A stretch of DNA of 64,000 bases from an uncultured Prevotella sp. (GCA_946188165.1 CAMHTW010000005.1:36671-100670); one strand, 5' to 3'; shown: positions 44,555 through 54,842, counted from the stretch's first letter. A program made the numbers and translations. Notes: generated by a model from the sequence alone, not told the origin.

Positions 44555-46234
44555 ATGAAGACTGACATACAGATTGCACGCGAATGCGAACTGAAGCCAA
44601 TTGGCGATATCGCGGCACAGTTGGGTATTCCGCCTGAGGATATTGAGCCATACGGACGTTTTATGGCCAAGGTGCCTGTGAACCTCATTGACGAAAAGAA
44701 GGTGAAACAGAGTCGGCTGATTCTGGTAACGGCTATCAGTCCCACAAAGGCTGGTATTGGTAAGACCACCGTCAGCATCGGTCTGACACTGGGCCTGAAT
44801 AAGATTGGCAAGAAGGCGGCTGTAGCCCTGCGCGAACCGTCATTAGGCCCCTGCTTCGGCATCAAGGGCGGTGCTGCCGGTGGCGGCTATGCCCAGGTGT
44901 TGCCAATGGAGAAGATAAACCTGCACTTCACAGGCGACTTCCATGCCGTAACCTCTGCCCACAACACCATCAGCGCCCTGCTCGACAACTATATCTACCA
45001 GCACCGCAAGGACGGCTTCTCGCTGCGTGAGATATACTGGAAGCGCGTGCTCGACGTGAACGACCGTGCGCTGCGCAATGTGGTGACAGGTCTGCGAGGC
45101 GACGGGGTGGTATCTGAGACGGGGTTCGACATCACGCCAGCCTCCGAACTGATGGCCATCCTCTGTCTGGCTACCAGCGAGGAAGACCTGCAGCGGCGTA
45201 TTGAGAACATCGTGTTGGGTGTTACTGCCGACGGCAAGCACTTCCGCGTGAAAGACCTCGGTGTAGCCGGTGCCATTACCGTGTTGTTGAGAGATGCCCT
45301 CAACCCGAATCTTGTACAGACAACAGAAAATACGCCAGCCTTTATACACGGCGGGCCGTTTGCCAACATCGCCCACGGCTGCAGCAGTGTGCTGGCCACA
45401 AAGATGGCTATGACATATTGCGACTATGTGGTGACGGAGGCAGGGTTCGGAGCCGACCTTGGTGCCGAGAAATTCTTCGACATCAAGTGCCGTAAGGCTG
45501 GTTTACACCCCCGTCTGGTGGTCATCGTGGCTACGACACAGGGACTGAAGATGCATGGTGGCGTCAGTCTTGATAACATCAAGGAGCCAAACGCCAAGGG
45601 ACTGACTGAAGGACTGAAGAACCTGAACCGGCATATCCGCAACATGCAGGGCTTCGGACAGCCTGTCATTGTGACGCTGAACCGCTTCGACTTCGATACC
45701 GACGAAGAGATTGACATTGTTCGCAAGAACTGTGAGGACTTGGAGGTGGGCTTTGCTGTCAACGAAGCCTTCCTGAAAGGTGGTGAGGGTGCCGTGGATT
45801 TGGCACAGCTCGTCGTCGACACCATCGACAAACAGCAGCCTTTGCCCATCCGCTTTACCTATAAGGAAGCCGACTGCCTGGAGGACAAGATTGAGAAGGT
45901 ATGCAAGCGTATCTATGGTGCATCGGCTGTGGAGTATGGTCAGAAGGTCAAAAAGAAGCTGGAAAGCCTGCGTGCCACCTTTACCGACGATGATGGCGCC
46001 ATAGCCCACTACCCCGTCTGCATTGCCAAGACGCAGTTCTCCTTCTCGGCAGACTCCACACGCTATGGTTCGCCCGAGGGCTTTACCATCCGCATCCGCG
46101 ACGTCATTCTGAACTGCGGTAGCGAGATGATTGTAGCCATAGCCGGCGATATGGTTCGTATGCCAGGACTGCCAAAGAGTCCGCAGGCCGAACGTATCAC
46201 TATAGAAAACGGAGAAATAGAAGGACTATCATAA
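44555..46234 (+). CDS. fhs: Formate-tetrahydrofolate ligase
   Basis: A 559-residue enzyme of the expected length. The ATP-binding loop is [20 protein letters not shown]. Other family signatures are [55 protein letters not shown] and [20 protein letters not shown]. It forms 10-formyl-THF from formate, THF and ATP, feeding purine synthesis and one-carbon metabolism in the cytosol. It has its own promoter and ends in a strong bidirectional terminator shared with sufB. Like gpmI it is GC-rich at third positions. Confidence 0.98.
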   Translation: MKTDIQIARECELKPIGDIAAQLGIPPEDIEPYGRFMAKVPVNLIDEKKVKQSRLILVTAISPTKAGIGKTTVSIGLTLGLNKIGKKAAVALREPSLGPCFGIKGGAAGGGYAQVLPMEKINLHFTGDFHAVTSAHNTISALLDNYIYQHRKDGFSLREIYWKRVLDVNDRALRNVVTGLRGDGVVSETGFDITPASELMAILCLATSEEDLQRRIENIVLGVTADGKHFRVKDLGVAGAITVLLRDALNPNLVQTTENTPAFIHGGPFANIAHGCSSVLATKMAMTYCDYVVTEAGFGADLGAEKFFDIKCRKAGLHPRLVVIVATTQGLKMHGGVSLDNIKEPNAKGLTEGLKNLNRHIRNMQGFGQPVIVTLNRFDFDTDEEIDIVRKNCEDLEVGFAVNEAFLKGGEGAVDLAQLVVDTIDKQQPLPIRFTYKEADCLEDKIEKVCKRIYGASAVEYGQKVKKKLESLRATFTDDDGAIAHYPVCIAKTQFSFSADSTRYGSPEGFTIRIRDVILNCGSEMIVAIAGDMVRMPGLPKSPQAERITIENGEIEGLS

Positions 46235-46236
46235 GA

Positions 46237-46270
46237 AATAAGCGATGTGGCAAAAGTCACATCGCTTATT
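46237..46270. terminator. Bidirectional terminator between fhs and sufB
   Basis: AATAAGCGATGTG (46237-46249) and CACATCGCTTATT (46258-46270) form a perfect 13-bp stem with an 8-nt loop; T-rich sequence follows on the plus strand (GGTTTTA). It is placed between two convergent stop codons. Confidence 0.88.
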
Positions 46271-46274
46271 GGTT

Positions 46275-47747
46275 TTATCCTACAGTACCTTCCAACGAGA
46301 CGCTGAGCAGTTTCTGAGCCTCAACGGCAAACTCCATCGGTAGCTTCTGCAGCACCTCCTTGGCATAACCGTTGACAATGAGCCCGACGGCCTGTTCTGT
46401 TGGGATGCCACGCTGGTTACAGTAGAAAAGCTGGTCCTCGGAAATCTTCGAGGTCGTAGCCTCGTGTTCGAAAATGGCGCTGTCGTTGTGTACATCCATA
46501 TAGGGGAAGGTGTGTGCACCACAGTCCGAACCTAACAGCAGCGAGTCGCACGATGAATAGTTACGGGCATTATCGGCTGTCGAGGCTGCACGTACTAATC
46601 CACGATACGAGTTCTGCGAGTGGCCTGCCGAGATACCCTTCGAAATAATCGTCGACTTGGTGTTTTTGCCGATATGAATCATCTTCGTGCCCGTATCGGC
46701 CTCCTGATAATTATTGGTGACGGCCACGGAATAGAACTCCGCCACACTGTTGTCACCACGCAGGATGCACGAGGGATATTTCCATGTGATAGCCGAGCCC
46801 GTCTCAACCTGCGTCCACGATAGTTTAGAATCTACGCCACGCAGGTCACCACGCTTGGTCACCAGATTCAGCACGCCGCCCTTGCCGTTCTCGTCGCCTG
46901 GATACCAGTTCTGTACGGTAGAGTACTTGACCTCTGCCCTATCCATCACGATAATCTCGACGATGGCCGCATGCAGCTGGTTCTCGTCACGCATGGGAGC
47001 CGTACAGCCTTCAAGATAACTGACGTACGAATCGTCATCGGCCACAATCAGCGTACGCTCAAACTGACCCGTATTGCGGGCATTGATGCGGAAATACGAA
47101 CTGAGCTCCATGGGACAGCGAACACCCTTGGGGATATAGACAAACGAGCCATCGCTGAATACCGCCGAGTTCAAAGCAGCAAAGAAGTTATCTTTGTAAG
47201 GCACAACCGTACCTAAATACTGACGCACCAAGTCGCCATGCTCCTTGATAGCCTCACCGATGGAACAGAAGATAACACCCTTTTCGCGTAGCTTCTCCTT
47301 GAAGGTGGTCTTCACGCTGACAGAGTCCATGATGGCATCGACTGCTGTATTGCCACTGAGAGCCAGACGCTCTTCGAGGGGGATACCTAACTTATCGAAT
47401 GTCTTCTCCAGCTGAGGGTCAATCTTGCCGTCGCCCTTAGGTTTGCTGGCCATCGGGTCGGCATAGTACGAAATGCCTTGATAGTCAATCTCAGGCACAT
47501 GCACATGACCCCATTTAGGCTCCGTCTGTTCTTTCCAGTAACGGAATGCCTTTAAGCGGAACTCGAGCATCCACTCAGGCTCCCCTTTCTTAGCAGAGAT
47601 GAGCCGAACGATATCCTCGTTCAGCCCTTTCTCTATGATTTCAGTATGTACGTCGGTGGTAAATCCGAACTCATATTTCTGTTCAGCTACCTGACGTACA
47701 AACTCATTATTTACATTCTGTGCGGAAGCAAATTCTTCACTCTTCAC
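46275..47747 (-). CDS. sufB: Fe-S cluster assembly scaffold SufB
   Basis: A 490-residue protein with the SufB core: [60 protein letters not shown] and the C-terminal [20 protein letters not shown]. SufB is the main cluster scaffold with SufC and SufD. The only in-frame start before conserved sequence is a GTG at 47747, the third of four GTGAAGA heptamers, since upstream and downstream GTGs of the tract are out of frame. It begins 15 bp after the infB stop, so it is read with rimP-nusA-infB, 12.5 kb from sufC-sufD-sufS. Confidence 0.95.
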   Translation of the reverse strand: MKSEEFASAQNVNNEFVRQVAEQKYEFGFTTDVHTEIIEKGLNEDIVRLISAKKGEPEWMLEFRLKAFRYWKEQTEPKWGHVHVPEIDYQGISYYADPMASKPKGDGKIDPQLEKTFDKLGIPLEERLALSGNTAVDAIMDSVSVKTTFKEKLREKGVIFCSIGEAIKEHGDLVRQYLGTVVPYKDNFFAALNSAVFSDGSFVYIPKGVRCPMELSSYFRINARNTGQFERTLIVADDDSYVSYLEGCTAPMRDENQLHAAIVEIIVMDRAEVKYSTVQNWYPGDENGKGGVLNLVTKRGDLRGVDSKLSWTQVETGSAITWKYPSCILRGDNSVAEFYSVAVTNNYQEADTGTKMIHIGKNTKSTIISKGISAGHSQNSYRGLVRAASTADNARNYSSCDSLLLGSDCGAHTFPYMDVHNDSAIFEHEATTSKISEDQLFYCNQRGIPTEQAVGLIVNGYAKEVLQKLPMEFAVEAQKLLSVSLEGTVG

Positions 47748-47761
47748 TCTTCACTCTTCAC
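47734..47761. repeat. Four-unit heptamer tract holding the sufB start codon
   Basis: TCTTCAC x4 (minus strand GTGAAGA x4) between the infB stop (47763) and sufB. Each unit contains GTG, but only the one at 47745-47747 is in frame with sufB. Confidence 0.95.
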
Positions 47762-47762
47762 T

Positions 47763-50576
47763 TTAAAGTTTCTGTTCTACCTCAATCTCAGTGAAGGTCT
47801 CGATGATATCGCCCACCTGGATGTCGTTGAAGTTAACCAATGAGATACCGCACTCCAAACCTGTAGCCACTTCCTTAGCGTCGTCCTTATAACGTTTCAG
47901 GGCATCGATGGCAGCAGTATGAATCACGATACCGTCACGGATAACGCGAGCCTTGTCCTTCGCGTGTACCTTACCATCGGTAACGAGACCACCGGCAACG
48001 GTACCAACCTTCGAAATCTTGAAGACTTGCTTAACCTCGATTTCACCAGAGATAACCTCTTTCTTAACCTTGTCAAGCATACCCTGCATGGTGGACTTCA
48101 CATCGTCGATAGCATCGTAGATGATTGAGTAGGTATTGATTTCAACACCCTCACGATCAGCAGCACGACGGGCGTCGGCAGAAGGACGTACCTGGAAACC
48201 GATGATGATAGCCTCTGATGCGCTGGCCAGCATGACATCGTTCTCGGAAATCTGACCGACAGCCTTCGAGATGACGTTGACCTGCACCTTCTCAGTAGAG
48301 AGCTTGATGAACGAATCAGACAGAGCCTCGATAGAACCGTCGGTATCACCCTTCACGATGATGTTCAACTCGTGGAACTCACCCAAAGCAATACGATGTG
48401 ACAGTTCGTCAAGACCAAGCTTCGTCGTAGTGCGCAGACTCTGTTCACGCTGCAACTGGATACGCTTGTTGGCAATCTCACGAGCTTCCTGCTCCGTCTC
48501 CATCACGTGGAACGAGTCACCAGCCGTAGGTGCACCATTCAGACCTAAGATGATAGCGGGCTCAGCAGGACCAGCCTTCTCGATGCGCTGGTTACGCTCG
48601 TTGAACATAGCCTTGACACGGCCCCAGGCGGTACCGGCAATAACCACATCACCTATCTTCAGCGTACCGTTAGATACAAGAACGGTAGATACATAGCCAC
48701 GACCCTTGTCGAGCGATGACTCGATAATGCTACCTGTAGCCTTACGGTTAGGATTGGCCTTCAGGTCAAGCATCTCGGCTTCGAGCAGCACCTTCTCCAA
48801 CAGTTCATAGACGCCAATACCCTTCTTCGCAGAGATTTCCTGGCACTGGTATTTACCGCCCCAGTCCTCTACCAAGAGGTTCATGTTGGCCAGATCTTCA
48901 CGAATCTTATCAGGGTTGGCACCGGGCTTATCAATCTTGTTGATAGCGAACACCATTGGGACGTTAGCTGCCTGGGCATGGGCAATAGCCTCCTTGGTGG
49001 TAGGCATCACGGAGTCGTCGGCAGCGACGATGATGATAGCGATATCCGTCACCTGAGCACCACGGGCACGCATGGCCGTGAAGGCTTCGTGACCAGGGGT
49101 GTCGAGGAAGGTAATGCTATGACCGTCCTTCAGCTTCACGTTATAGGCACCGATGTGCTGTGTAATACCACCAGCCTCACCAGCAATCACGTTGGTGTTG
49201 CGGATATAGTCGAGCAACGATGTCTTACCGTGGTCAACATGACCCATGACCGTTACGATTGGAGCGCGACTGATCAGATCGTTCTCGTCGTCCTCTTCCT
49301 CAGTAATGGCATTCTGTACTTCGGCAGACACATACTCTGTGGTAAAGCCGAACTCGTCAGCAACAATGTTGATAGTCTCAGCATCCAGACGCTGGTTGAT
49401 AGACACCATGATACCAATAGACATGCAGGTACCGATAACCTGGTTGACACCCACATTCATCATGGTGGCCAACTCAGAAACGGTTACGAACTCGGTCAGC
49501 TTCAGCACCTTGCTCTCAGCTGCCTCGGCTGCCATTTCCTCGTTCATGCGCTCAGCAACGGCGTCGCGCTTCTCCTTACGATACTTGGCACCCTTCTTGT
49601 TCTGGTTGGTCTTCGACGTCAGTCGGGCCAGCGTCTCCTTGACCTGGCGTGCTACTGCCTCGTCGTCAACCTCCAGCGGCTTCACGGGGCGGTTCTTCTT
49701 GTTCTTCTTACCACCCTGCTGATTCTGCTGCTGGTTGTTATTGTTCTTACCATTGTTGTTGGCGTTCTTGTTGTTCTTGCCCTGCTGACTGGCCTGCTTG
49801 GCAGCTGCCTCAATATCCACCTTACCCTGACGGATACGCTCACGCTTCTTGCGCTCACCGGCAGCCTTCTCCTCACGCTCCTTGCGACGCTCTTCCTTGG
49901 TCTTCTTCTTGGGGCGCGTGCTCTGGTTGAGGGTCGAGAGATCAATCTTACCCAACACGTTCAACTGTGTGGCAGGCTTGATAAAGTCGCCAGGCGTCTT
50001 AGCCAGCGTAGGAGCCTGAGGCTCGTCTTCGGCCTTGGCATCCTCCTTCTCGACTTTATCGTTGTCGTCGTCATCAGTGACATCGTCAAACACTTCTTCT
50101 TCCTGCTCGGGCTCTTCTACAACTTCTTCAGAGGCTTTCTGGGGTGTTTCAACAACTACGACCTCTTCCTCCTTAGGCGTTTCTTCTTCCTGTGGTTCGG
50201 CAGCAGCCACAGGCTCTGACACTGGTGCAGCTTTGGGCTTGCCAACGCTGTCCAGGTCAATCTTGCCCAAAGTCTTTAATTGCGGACGCTGCTCCAACAG
50301 CTCATCGCTCTTGGTAACAGCTTTCTCTGGCGCAGCGGGCTTCTCGACCTTCTTTTCCTTGGGCTTCTTAATGAACAACTGCTCAGCCTGAGTCTTCACA
50401 GCCTTATCGGTGCTAAACTCGTTGACCAGTGCTTCATATTGCTCGTCGGAAATCTTGGTGTTCGACGTGGCATCGTCCTTGATTTCGCCCAACTCGCTCT
50501 TCTTTTTTAGGAAATCAACTGCCGTTTGAAGTCCTATATTCAGTTCTGATAATACTTTATTTAATCTGACTCCCAT
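47763..50576 (-). CDS. infB: Translation initiation factor IF-2
   Basis: A 937-residue IF-2. A short N-terminal helix domain ([20 protein letters not shown]) is followed by a long charged low-complexity region (~80-340; Glu-rich, then Lys/Asn/Gln-rich [20 protein letters not shown]). A second IF2N domain with [20 protein letters not shown] follows, then the G domain ([37 protein letters not shown]) and the C-terminal fMet-tRNA-binding domain ending [16 protein letters not shown] residues. It delivers initiator tRNA to the 30S subunit. It is in the rimP-nusA-infB operon with sufB appended. Confidence 0.98.
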   Translation of the reverse strand: MGVRLNKVLSELNIGLQTAVDFLKKKSELGEIKDDATSNTKISDEQYEALVNEFSTDKAVKTQAEQLFIKKPKEKKVEKPAAPEKAVTKSDELLEQRPQLKTLGKIDLDSVGKPKAAPVSEPVAAAEPQEEETPKEEEVVVVETPQKASEEVVEEPEQEEEVFDDVTDDDDNDKVEKEDAKAEDEPQAPTLAKTPGDFIKPATQLNVLGKIDLSTLNQSTRPKKKTKEERRKEREEKAAGERKKRERIRQGKVDIEAAAKQASQQGKNNKNANNNGKNNNNQQQNQQGGKKNKKNRPVKPLEVDDEAVARQVKETLARLTSKTNQNKKGAKYRKEKRDAVAERMNEEMAAEAAESKVLKLTEFVTVSELATMMNVGVNQVIGTCMSIGIMVSINQRLDAETINIVADEFGFTTEYVSAEVQNAITEEEDDENDLISRAPIVTVMGHVDHGKTSLLDYIRNTNVIAGEAGGITQHIGAYNVKLKDGHSITFLDTPGHEAFTAMRARGAQVTDIAIIIVAADDSVMPTTKEAIAHAQAANVPMVFAINKIDKPGANPDKIREDLANMNLLVEDWGGKYQCQEISAKKGIGVYELLEKVLLEAEMLDLKANPNRKATGSIIESSLDKGRGYVSTVLVSNGTLKIGDVVIAGTAWGRVKAMFNERNQRIEKAGPAEPAIILGLNGAPTAGDSFHVMETEQEAREIANKRIQLQREQSLRTTTKLGLDELSHRIALGEFHELNIIVKGDTDGSIEALSDSFIKLSTEKVQVNVISKAVGQISENDVMLASASEAIIIGFQVRPSADARRAADREGVEINTYSIIYDAIDDVKSTMQGMLDKVKKEVISGEIEVKQVFKISKVGTVAGGLVTDGKVHAKDKARVIRDGIVIHTAAIDALKRYKDDAKEVATGLECGISLVNFNDIQVGDIIETFTEIEVEQKL

Positions 50577-50583
50577 CTATTCA

Positions 50584-50646
50584 AATTGATAATTGAAAAT
50601 TGATAATTGAAAAATCGTAATTCGTAATTGTTAATTCGTAATTACT
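50584..50646. repeat. Nine-unit heptamer tract between nusA and infB
   Basis: AATTGAT, AATTGAA, AATTGAT, AATTGAA, AAATCGT, AATTCGT, AATTGTT, AATTCGT, AATTACT. The tract fills the whole junction and contains the nusA TAA stop. Confidence 0.92.
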
Positions 50647-51898
50647 CAAACTCTGCCTTGAGCACTTCCAATACGTGGTCGACTGTCTCTTCCTCGAGGT
50701 CGGCCTTCTCAATCAGCATCTCACGTGGAGCGTTGAGAACTTGCTTGGCGGTGTCAAGACCGATGGCCTTGATAGAGTCGATAATCCACTGGTCAATCTC
50801 GTCTGAGAACTCGTCGAGGTAGATATCCTCGTCGGCATCAGCTTCACTAACCACGCGGAACACATCAATAGTATATTCAGTCAGCATAGAAGCCAACTTG
50901 ATGTTCAAACCACCTTTACCGATAGCCAGACTTACCTCCTCGGGCTGCAGATAGACCTCGGCCTTGTGCTCCTCAGGATTGAGGGTAATGCTGGTTACCT
51001 TTGCTGGTGACAAAGCACGCTGGATAAAGAGTGAGGTGTTGCTTGAGTAGTTGATGACATCGATATTCTCGTTGCACATCTCGCGAACGATACCATGCAC
51101 ACGGCTACCCTTCACACCTACACAAGCGCCTACCGGATCGATACGGTCGTCGTAGCTCTCGACAGCAATCTTGGCACGCTCACCTGGCATGCGGGCAATG
51201 CGACGAATGGTAATCAGACCGTCCTGAATCTCAGGTACCTCAGCTTCGAGCATACGCTCAAGGAACTGGTTAGAGGTACGCGAAAGGATGATACGCGGAT
51301 TGTTGTTCTCGTTCTGCACCTCCTTGACGATGGCACGGATGGTCTCGCCCTTACGGTAGTTGTCGGAAGGAATCTGCTCGCCCTTCGGCAAGTGGAGTTC
51401 GTTACCTTCGTCGTCAATAAGCAGCACTTCGCGCTTCCACATCTGGTAAACCTCAGCGCTGACAATCTGACCAACCTTGTCCTTGTACTTCTGATAGAGT
51501 GAGTCATGCTCCAATTCAAGAATCTTAGAAGCCAGTGTCTGACGCAGGTTCAGGATGGCACGACGGCCAAACTTCTGGAACTCTACCTCCTCTGACACTT
51601 CCTCGCCCACCTCGTAGTCGGGCTCAATCTTCTGAGCCTGAGAGAGGGCTATCTCCTTGTTCTCATCCTTCACTTCGCCATCGGGCACCACAATACGGTT
51701 GCGATGAATCTCGAAGTCACCCTTGTCGGGGTTGACAATGACGTCGAAGTTCTCGTCGGAACCAAACATTTTGGCAATGACGTTGCGGAAACTCTCTTCG
51801 AGCACGCTTACCAGTGTGGTACGATCGATGTTCTTTGTCTCTTTAAATTCCTGAAAGGTCTCAATCATTGATGGGCCTTTCTCATTCTTTGTTGCCAT
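50642..51898 (-). CDS. nusA: Transcription termination/antitermination factor NusA
   Basis: A 418-residue NusA with N-terminal RNAP-binding domain (TLVSVLEESFRNVIAKMFG), S1 domain (~130-200), and two KH domains (VGACVGVKGSRVHGIVREMC; EVYLQPEEVSLAIGKGGLNI). It ends shortly after a helical C-terminal segment (LDTAKQVLNAPREMLIEKAD), without the two acidic repeats of E. coli NusA (495 residues). This is usual for Bacteroidetes. It controls pausing, termination and rRNA antitermination. The spacer to rimP is an 8-bp repeat array. Confidence 0.97.
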   Translation of the reverse strand: MATKNEKGPSMIETFQEFKETKNIDRTTLVSVLEESFRNVIAKMFGSDENFDVIVNPDKGDFEIHRNRIVVPDGEVKDENKEIALSQAQKIEPDYEVGEEVSEEVEFQKFGRRAILNLRQTLASKILELEHDSLYQKYKDKVGQIVSAEVYQMWKREVLLIDDEGNELHLPKGEQIPSDNYRKGETIRAIVKEVQNENNNPRIILSRTSNQFLERMLEAEVPEIQDGLITIRRIARMPGERAKIAVESYDDRIDPVGACVGVKGSRVHGIVREMCNENIDVINYSSNTSLFIQRALSPAKVTSITLNPEEHKAEVYLQPEEVSLAIGKGGLNIKLASMLTEYTIDVFRVVSEADADEDIYLDEFSDEIDQWIIDSIKAIGLDTAKQVLNAPREMLIEKADLEEETVDHVLEVLKAEFE

Positions 51899-51912
51899 AA
51901 TTATATCTTTTT

Positions 51913-51944
51913 ATTTACCGATTTACACATTTACTGATTTACCG
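51913..51944. repeat. Four-unit octamer tract between rimP and nusA
   Basis: ATTTACCG, ATTTACAC, ATTTACTG, ATTTACCG in series; like the heptamer tracts but with an 8-bp period. Confidence 0.85.
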
Positions 51945-51947
51945 ATT

Positions 51948-52421
51948 TTACTTGAAGTTCAGCAGATACTTGCAAGATTTGATCTCGCTGATGACAAAAG
52001 TCTTGTCGACCTCTACCAGAACAGGGCGCTTCTTGCCCTCTACCTGCTGCTTTTCCTTAACGGTAACAACAAACTGGCTGTCATCATCCGACACACTCTT
52101 CAGCATGCCCTGGTGCTTTTTGCCGTCAGCAGTCAGCACCTCCACGTCTTTACCCACGTGGTTACGATACTGCTGAATAACCTTAAATGGCTGGCCAATA
52201 CCGGCAGAGCCAACTTCCAACTCGTAATCACCTAATTCTTCGCCTAAACGTTCCTGCAGGAAACGGCTCAGTTCGGCACAATCCTCTATCCACACACCAT
52301 CGGCGTGGTCAATTTCAATCACAATACGGTCATCGGCCGTCATCTCCAAATCCACCAGATAGTAGTCGCCTTTTGCGAGCCACTCATTTACGGCAGTCTT
52401 AATGATGTTCTTATCTATCAT
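51948..52421 (-). CDS. rimP: Ribosome maturation factor RimP
   Basis: From ATG 52421 (MIDKNIIKTAVNEWLAKGDY) the protein has 157 residues, the usual RimP length. A longer frame to 52487 overlaps the promoter and is rejected. The N-terminal domain has YYLVDLEMTADDRIVIEIDH and the C-terminal Sm-like domain YELEVGSAGIGQPFKVIQQY and VEVLTADGKKHQGMLKSV, matching the family. RimP helps 30S subunit maturation. It heads the rimP-nusA-infB operon. Confidence 0.93.
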   Translation of the reverse strand: MIDKNIIKTAVNEWLAKGDYYLVDLEMTADDRIVIEIDHADGVWIEDCAELSRFLQERLGEELGDYELEVGSAGIGQPFKVIQQYRNHVGKDVEVLTADGKKHQGMLKSVSDDDSQFVVTVKEKQQVEGKKRPVLVEVDKTFVISEIKSCKYLLNFK

Positions 52422-52484
52422 ATATCTGTTAATTAAATAGAAAATGAGAGGCTCTTGCGAGTCTCCCATTCCACTGAACGGGTG

Positions 52485-52492
52485 CAAAGGTA
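52485..52492 (-). promoter_or_regulatory. -7 element of the rimP-nusA-infB-sufB operon
   Basis: Minus-strand TACCTTTG about 63 nt before the rimP ATG. The upstream sequence is a heptamer tract rather than a clear -33. Confidence 0.7.
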
Positions 52493-52504
52493 CTACATTT
52501 AAAT

Positions 52505-52532
52505 GAGAAATGAGAAACGAGAAATAAGAAAT
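52505..52532. repeat. Four-unit heptamer tract upstream of the rimP promoter
   Basis: GAGAAAT, GAGAAAC, GAGAAAT and AAGAAAT between the CobD-like stop and the rimP promoter, covering the region where a -33 element would lie. Confidence 0.85.
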
Positions 52533-52541
52533 GATGTCTTT

Positions 52542-53588
52542 TTAACGTTTATTATCGTTTGACGGGGCATTTTGCAACTTCATGAACTCTTTAATAGCCT
52601 CAACGAGTGCATCGTTTTCTTCTGGTTTTTGTGCCGACACGCGGAAAAAGTGATTAGACAATCCGTAGAAATTTGAGCAGTCACGAATCAGTATGCCGTG
52701 CTCATGTATCAGATAGTCTTTCAACTTGGATGCTGAGGTCGGCGATATCTCACAAAGCATATAGTTGGTCTTGGTTTCAAAGACACGAATGCCTTCAATA
52801 TTGCGCAATGCCTGACGCAACCGCTCTGTCTCTTCCAAATAGGTTGTGAGGTTGGGAATGGCTGGCTGGCCATGTTCTAAAAGGAACACACCCGCCTCAA
52901 TAGCCAACGCATTGACTGTCCAAGGCTGTCGCAACGAACGCAGCATTTCAATCAGGCTGGGGTCGGCAGTCACATAACCCAGTCGCAAGCCTGGTACGGC
53001 GTAGGTCTTGCTCAATGAATGGAGGATAAAGAGGTTGGGCAGCCCCATCATCTCGCGAGCTGATAACAGATGTTCGCGCGTATAAGTCTCATACGACTGA
53101 TCGACGACAAAGGTATAACGTGGAGAACGGCGTACAATATAGTCGACAAAGCCTTTCTTCAATACATTGCCTGACGGGTTGTTGGGATTGCATATCCAGT
53201 AAACGCGGTCAGCTGGCAACGACGTCAAATCATCAGTATTTTCGTAAGAGATAATATGGTCGAATATCCGACAGGCATCAGCATATTCGCTGTAGGTTGG
53301 CTGTGGTATGATGGAAGCACTATGATGGAATAGTTGGGCTATCAGATAAATGGCTTCGGTAGAGCCATTGGTTACCATGACAGCTTCGGGCACGATACCT
53401 TCCTTCTGGGCTATCAGTTTCTCCAAACGACGAGGACGAGGGGCAGGATAGTTGTTGATGAGGTCTAAATGCTCAGCCAGATGCGCCTTCAGTGCCGAAT
53501 GGTCGGCATGCTGAAAGATGTTGCTGCTGAAGTTCATCTTCACCAGTTCATCGTAGCGGTAGATGTCATCACCATGTCCCTCAATCAT
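52542..53588 (-). CDS. cobD: CobD-like threonine-phosphate decarboxylase / class I-II aminotransferase
   Basis: A 348-residue fold-type I PLP enzyme. MIEGHGDDIYRYDELVKMNF with SSNIF is a start typical of L-threonine-O-3-phosphate decarboxylase CobD. Later motifs are NGSTEAIYLIAQLF, YWICNPNNPSGNVL and the PLP lysine in HSLSKTYAVPGLRLGYV. CobD makes the aminopropanol phosphate linker of cobalamin; histidinol-phosphate aminotransferase is the nearest alternative because the folds are close. Its neighbour is a BtuD/FecE-like ATPase, supporting a link to cobalamin uptake or synthesis. The gap between the two genes is 49 bp. Confidence 0.75.
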   Translation of the reverse strand: MIEGHGDDIYRYDELVKMNFSSNIFQHADHSALKAHLAEHLDLINNYPAPRPRRLEKLIAQKEGIVPEAVMVTNGSTEAIYLIAQLFHHSASIIPQPTYSEYADACRIFDHIISYENTDDLTSLPADRVYWICNPNNPSGNVLKKGFVDYIVRRSPRYTFVVDQSYETYTREHLLSAREMMGLPNLFILHSLSKTYAVPGLRLGYVTADPSLIEMLRSLRQPWTVNALAIEAGVFLLEHGQPAIPNLTTYLEETERLRQALRNIEGIRVFETKTNYMLCEISPTSASKLKDYLIHEHGILIRDCSNFYGLSNHFFRVSAQKPEENDALVEAIKEFMKLQNAPSNDNKR

Positions 53589-53637
53589 ATTTCTTCATTT
53601 CTCTCGTTTTGGTATGTGCTTACATTTCAATATGTCG

Positions 53638-54438
53638 TTATGTCGACTTTGTGACTCTGAGCGTCAGGCTGTCACGCTCGAATACGATGCCATCGCGCTC
53701 TACAAAACGACTTAACGCACCATTGTCAGCTAACTGGCGTGGTGTACCCACACTCAGCTGATTTTGTTCCATGAGCCACAGGCAGTCAGCCAACTGTAAT
53801 GCCAACTCTACATCGTGGGTAGAGAGGAAAATGGTCTTTTGCTCTTGGTGAGCCAAACGTCGCAACAACTGCATCATCTCTACCTTGCTGGGATAATCAA
53901 GGAAGGCTGTTGGTTCATCCAGATAAATGATAGGTGTTTGCTGAGCCAGCGCCTTGGCTATCATAACCTTCTGGCGTTCACCATCACTCAGCGTATGAAT
54001 CATACGACCTCGTAACGACTCGATACCCACCATACTGATGGCTTCCGAAACTATCTGACGGTCATTTGCTGTCAAAGTACCCCAGAAACCCGTATAAGGC
54101 GAACGTCCCATACCCACCAAATCATCAGTCATCATATTCCTCACATCGGGCTTCTCCGTCAGCACAATACCTATCAGACGGCTCAATTCCTTGTCAGTGA
54201 AAGAAGTCAGAGGTTTGATGTCTGACGCCTGAGGTGTACAGAGCATCACGTCGCCATCCAATGCTGGCTGAAAGGCAGACAGCGTACGCAACAGCGTTGA
54301 CTTACCAACACCGTTACAACCCAACAGGCACGTCAATTCACCGCTATTGATAGCGGCATTAAGTCCCTGAGCTACAACCTTAGAGTTTCCTTTAGTAGCA
54401 TAACCAATGCTTAGGTTTTTTAGTACGACAGTCTCCAT
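53638..54438 (-). CDS. ABC transporter ATPase, BtuD/FecE type
   Basis: From ATG 54438 (METVVLKNLSIGYATKG) the protein has 266 residues; an upstream in-frame ATG at 54540 lies beyond the promoter and in the repeat region. Walker A is GCNGVGKST, the signature LSDGERQKVMIAKALAQQ, Walker B IIYLDEPTAFLDYP, with the switch His in STHDVELAL. It belongs to the iron-siderophore/cobalamin import group, and the adjoining CobD-like gene points to cobalamin. The permease and binding protein are not in the window. Confidence 0.85.
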   Translation of the reverse strand: METVVLKNLSIGYATKGNSKVVAQGLNAAINSGELTCLLGCNGVGKSTLLRTLSAFQPALDGDVMLCTPQASDIKPLTSFTDKELSRLIGIVLTEKPDVRNMMTDDLVGMGRSPYTGFWGTLTANDRQIVSEAISMVGIESLRGRMIHTLSDGERQKVMIAKALAQQTPIIYLDEPTAFLDYPSKVEMMQLLRRLAHQEQKTIFLSTHDVELALQLADCLWLMEQNQLSVGTPRQLADNGALSRFVERDGIVFERDSLTLRVTKST

Positions 54439-54446
54439 AGTGTCTG

Positions 54447-54454
54447 CAAAAATA
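54447..54454 (-). promoter_or_regulatory. -7-like element of the BtuD/CobD pair
   Basis: Minus-strand TATTTTTG, 8 nt before the ATG at 54438. It is a one-base variant of the consensus, without a clear -33. Confidence 0.5.
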
Positions 54455-54493
54455 AAGCATTTTCTTGAATCCACCAAATAATTGGAAAGAAAA

Positions 54494-54611
54494 TTTAACC
54501 CCCACCCTACACTCAAATCTTCTGGAATGCCGATGTACAAAGGGATTGAGAGGGGTGTAGGGTGTCCTTGACCCTACACTCACCTTTACCTCACCCTACA
54601 CTCAGACGTCA
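54494..54611 (+). repeat. Left copy of a ~110-bp inverted repeat (IR-L)
   Basis: Its first 70 bp match the reverse complement of 55841-55910 at 63 positions, including a perfect stretch of about 35 bp (54503-54537). The repeat is built around ACCCTACACTC motifs in both directions (54504, 54554-54563 reversed, 54570, 54593), so it can also fold on itself. Together with IR-R it bounds the two genes at 54945 and 55334. The gap 54439-54944 holds only this repeat, the 63-bp repeat and a promoter. Confidence 0.9.
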
Positions 54612-54674
54612 TTATGGACGTAGCAGAATACTGAAAGAAAGCTAATGGAGAAGAAAAGGAAAGCTCGCTGTTTT

Positions 54675-54737
54675 TCCGTAGGCAGCAAACTCTGATTCCG
54701 TAGGCTGCGAACTGGCAGTCCGTGCCCGTCGGACTGA
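54675..54737. repeat. 63-bp interspersed repeat, three ~21-bp units (copy A)
   Basis: Units start with TTCCGTAGGCAGCAAACTCT, ATTCCGTAGGCTGCGAACTG and AGTCCGTGCCCGTCGGACTG. The last unit is self-complementary (CAGTCCG/CGGACTG). The same three-unit layout recurs inside the tolC-like gene (59132-59196). Confidence 0.8.
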
Positions 54738-54842
54738 TAGTTTGCATGAACAGCATCGATGACCAGCCTTAATACTTGTTTGTTTTTCTGCTAAATCGAA
54801 GTGTTAATTAAACAGATTTTAACATGAAATTTGGGGTGAAAA

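Noticed and set aside
48978..50219. 413-residue open frame antisense to infB
   Set aside because: Leu/Val-rich shadow of the low-complexity and G-domain coding region of IF-2.
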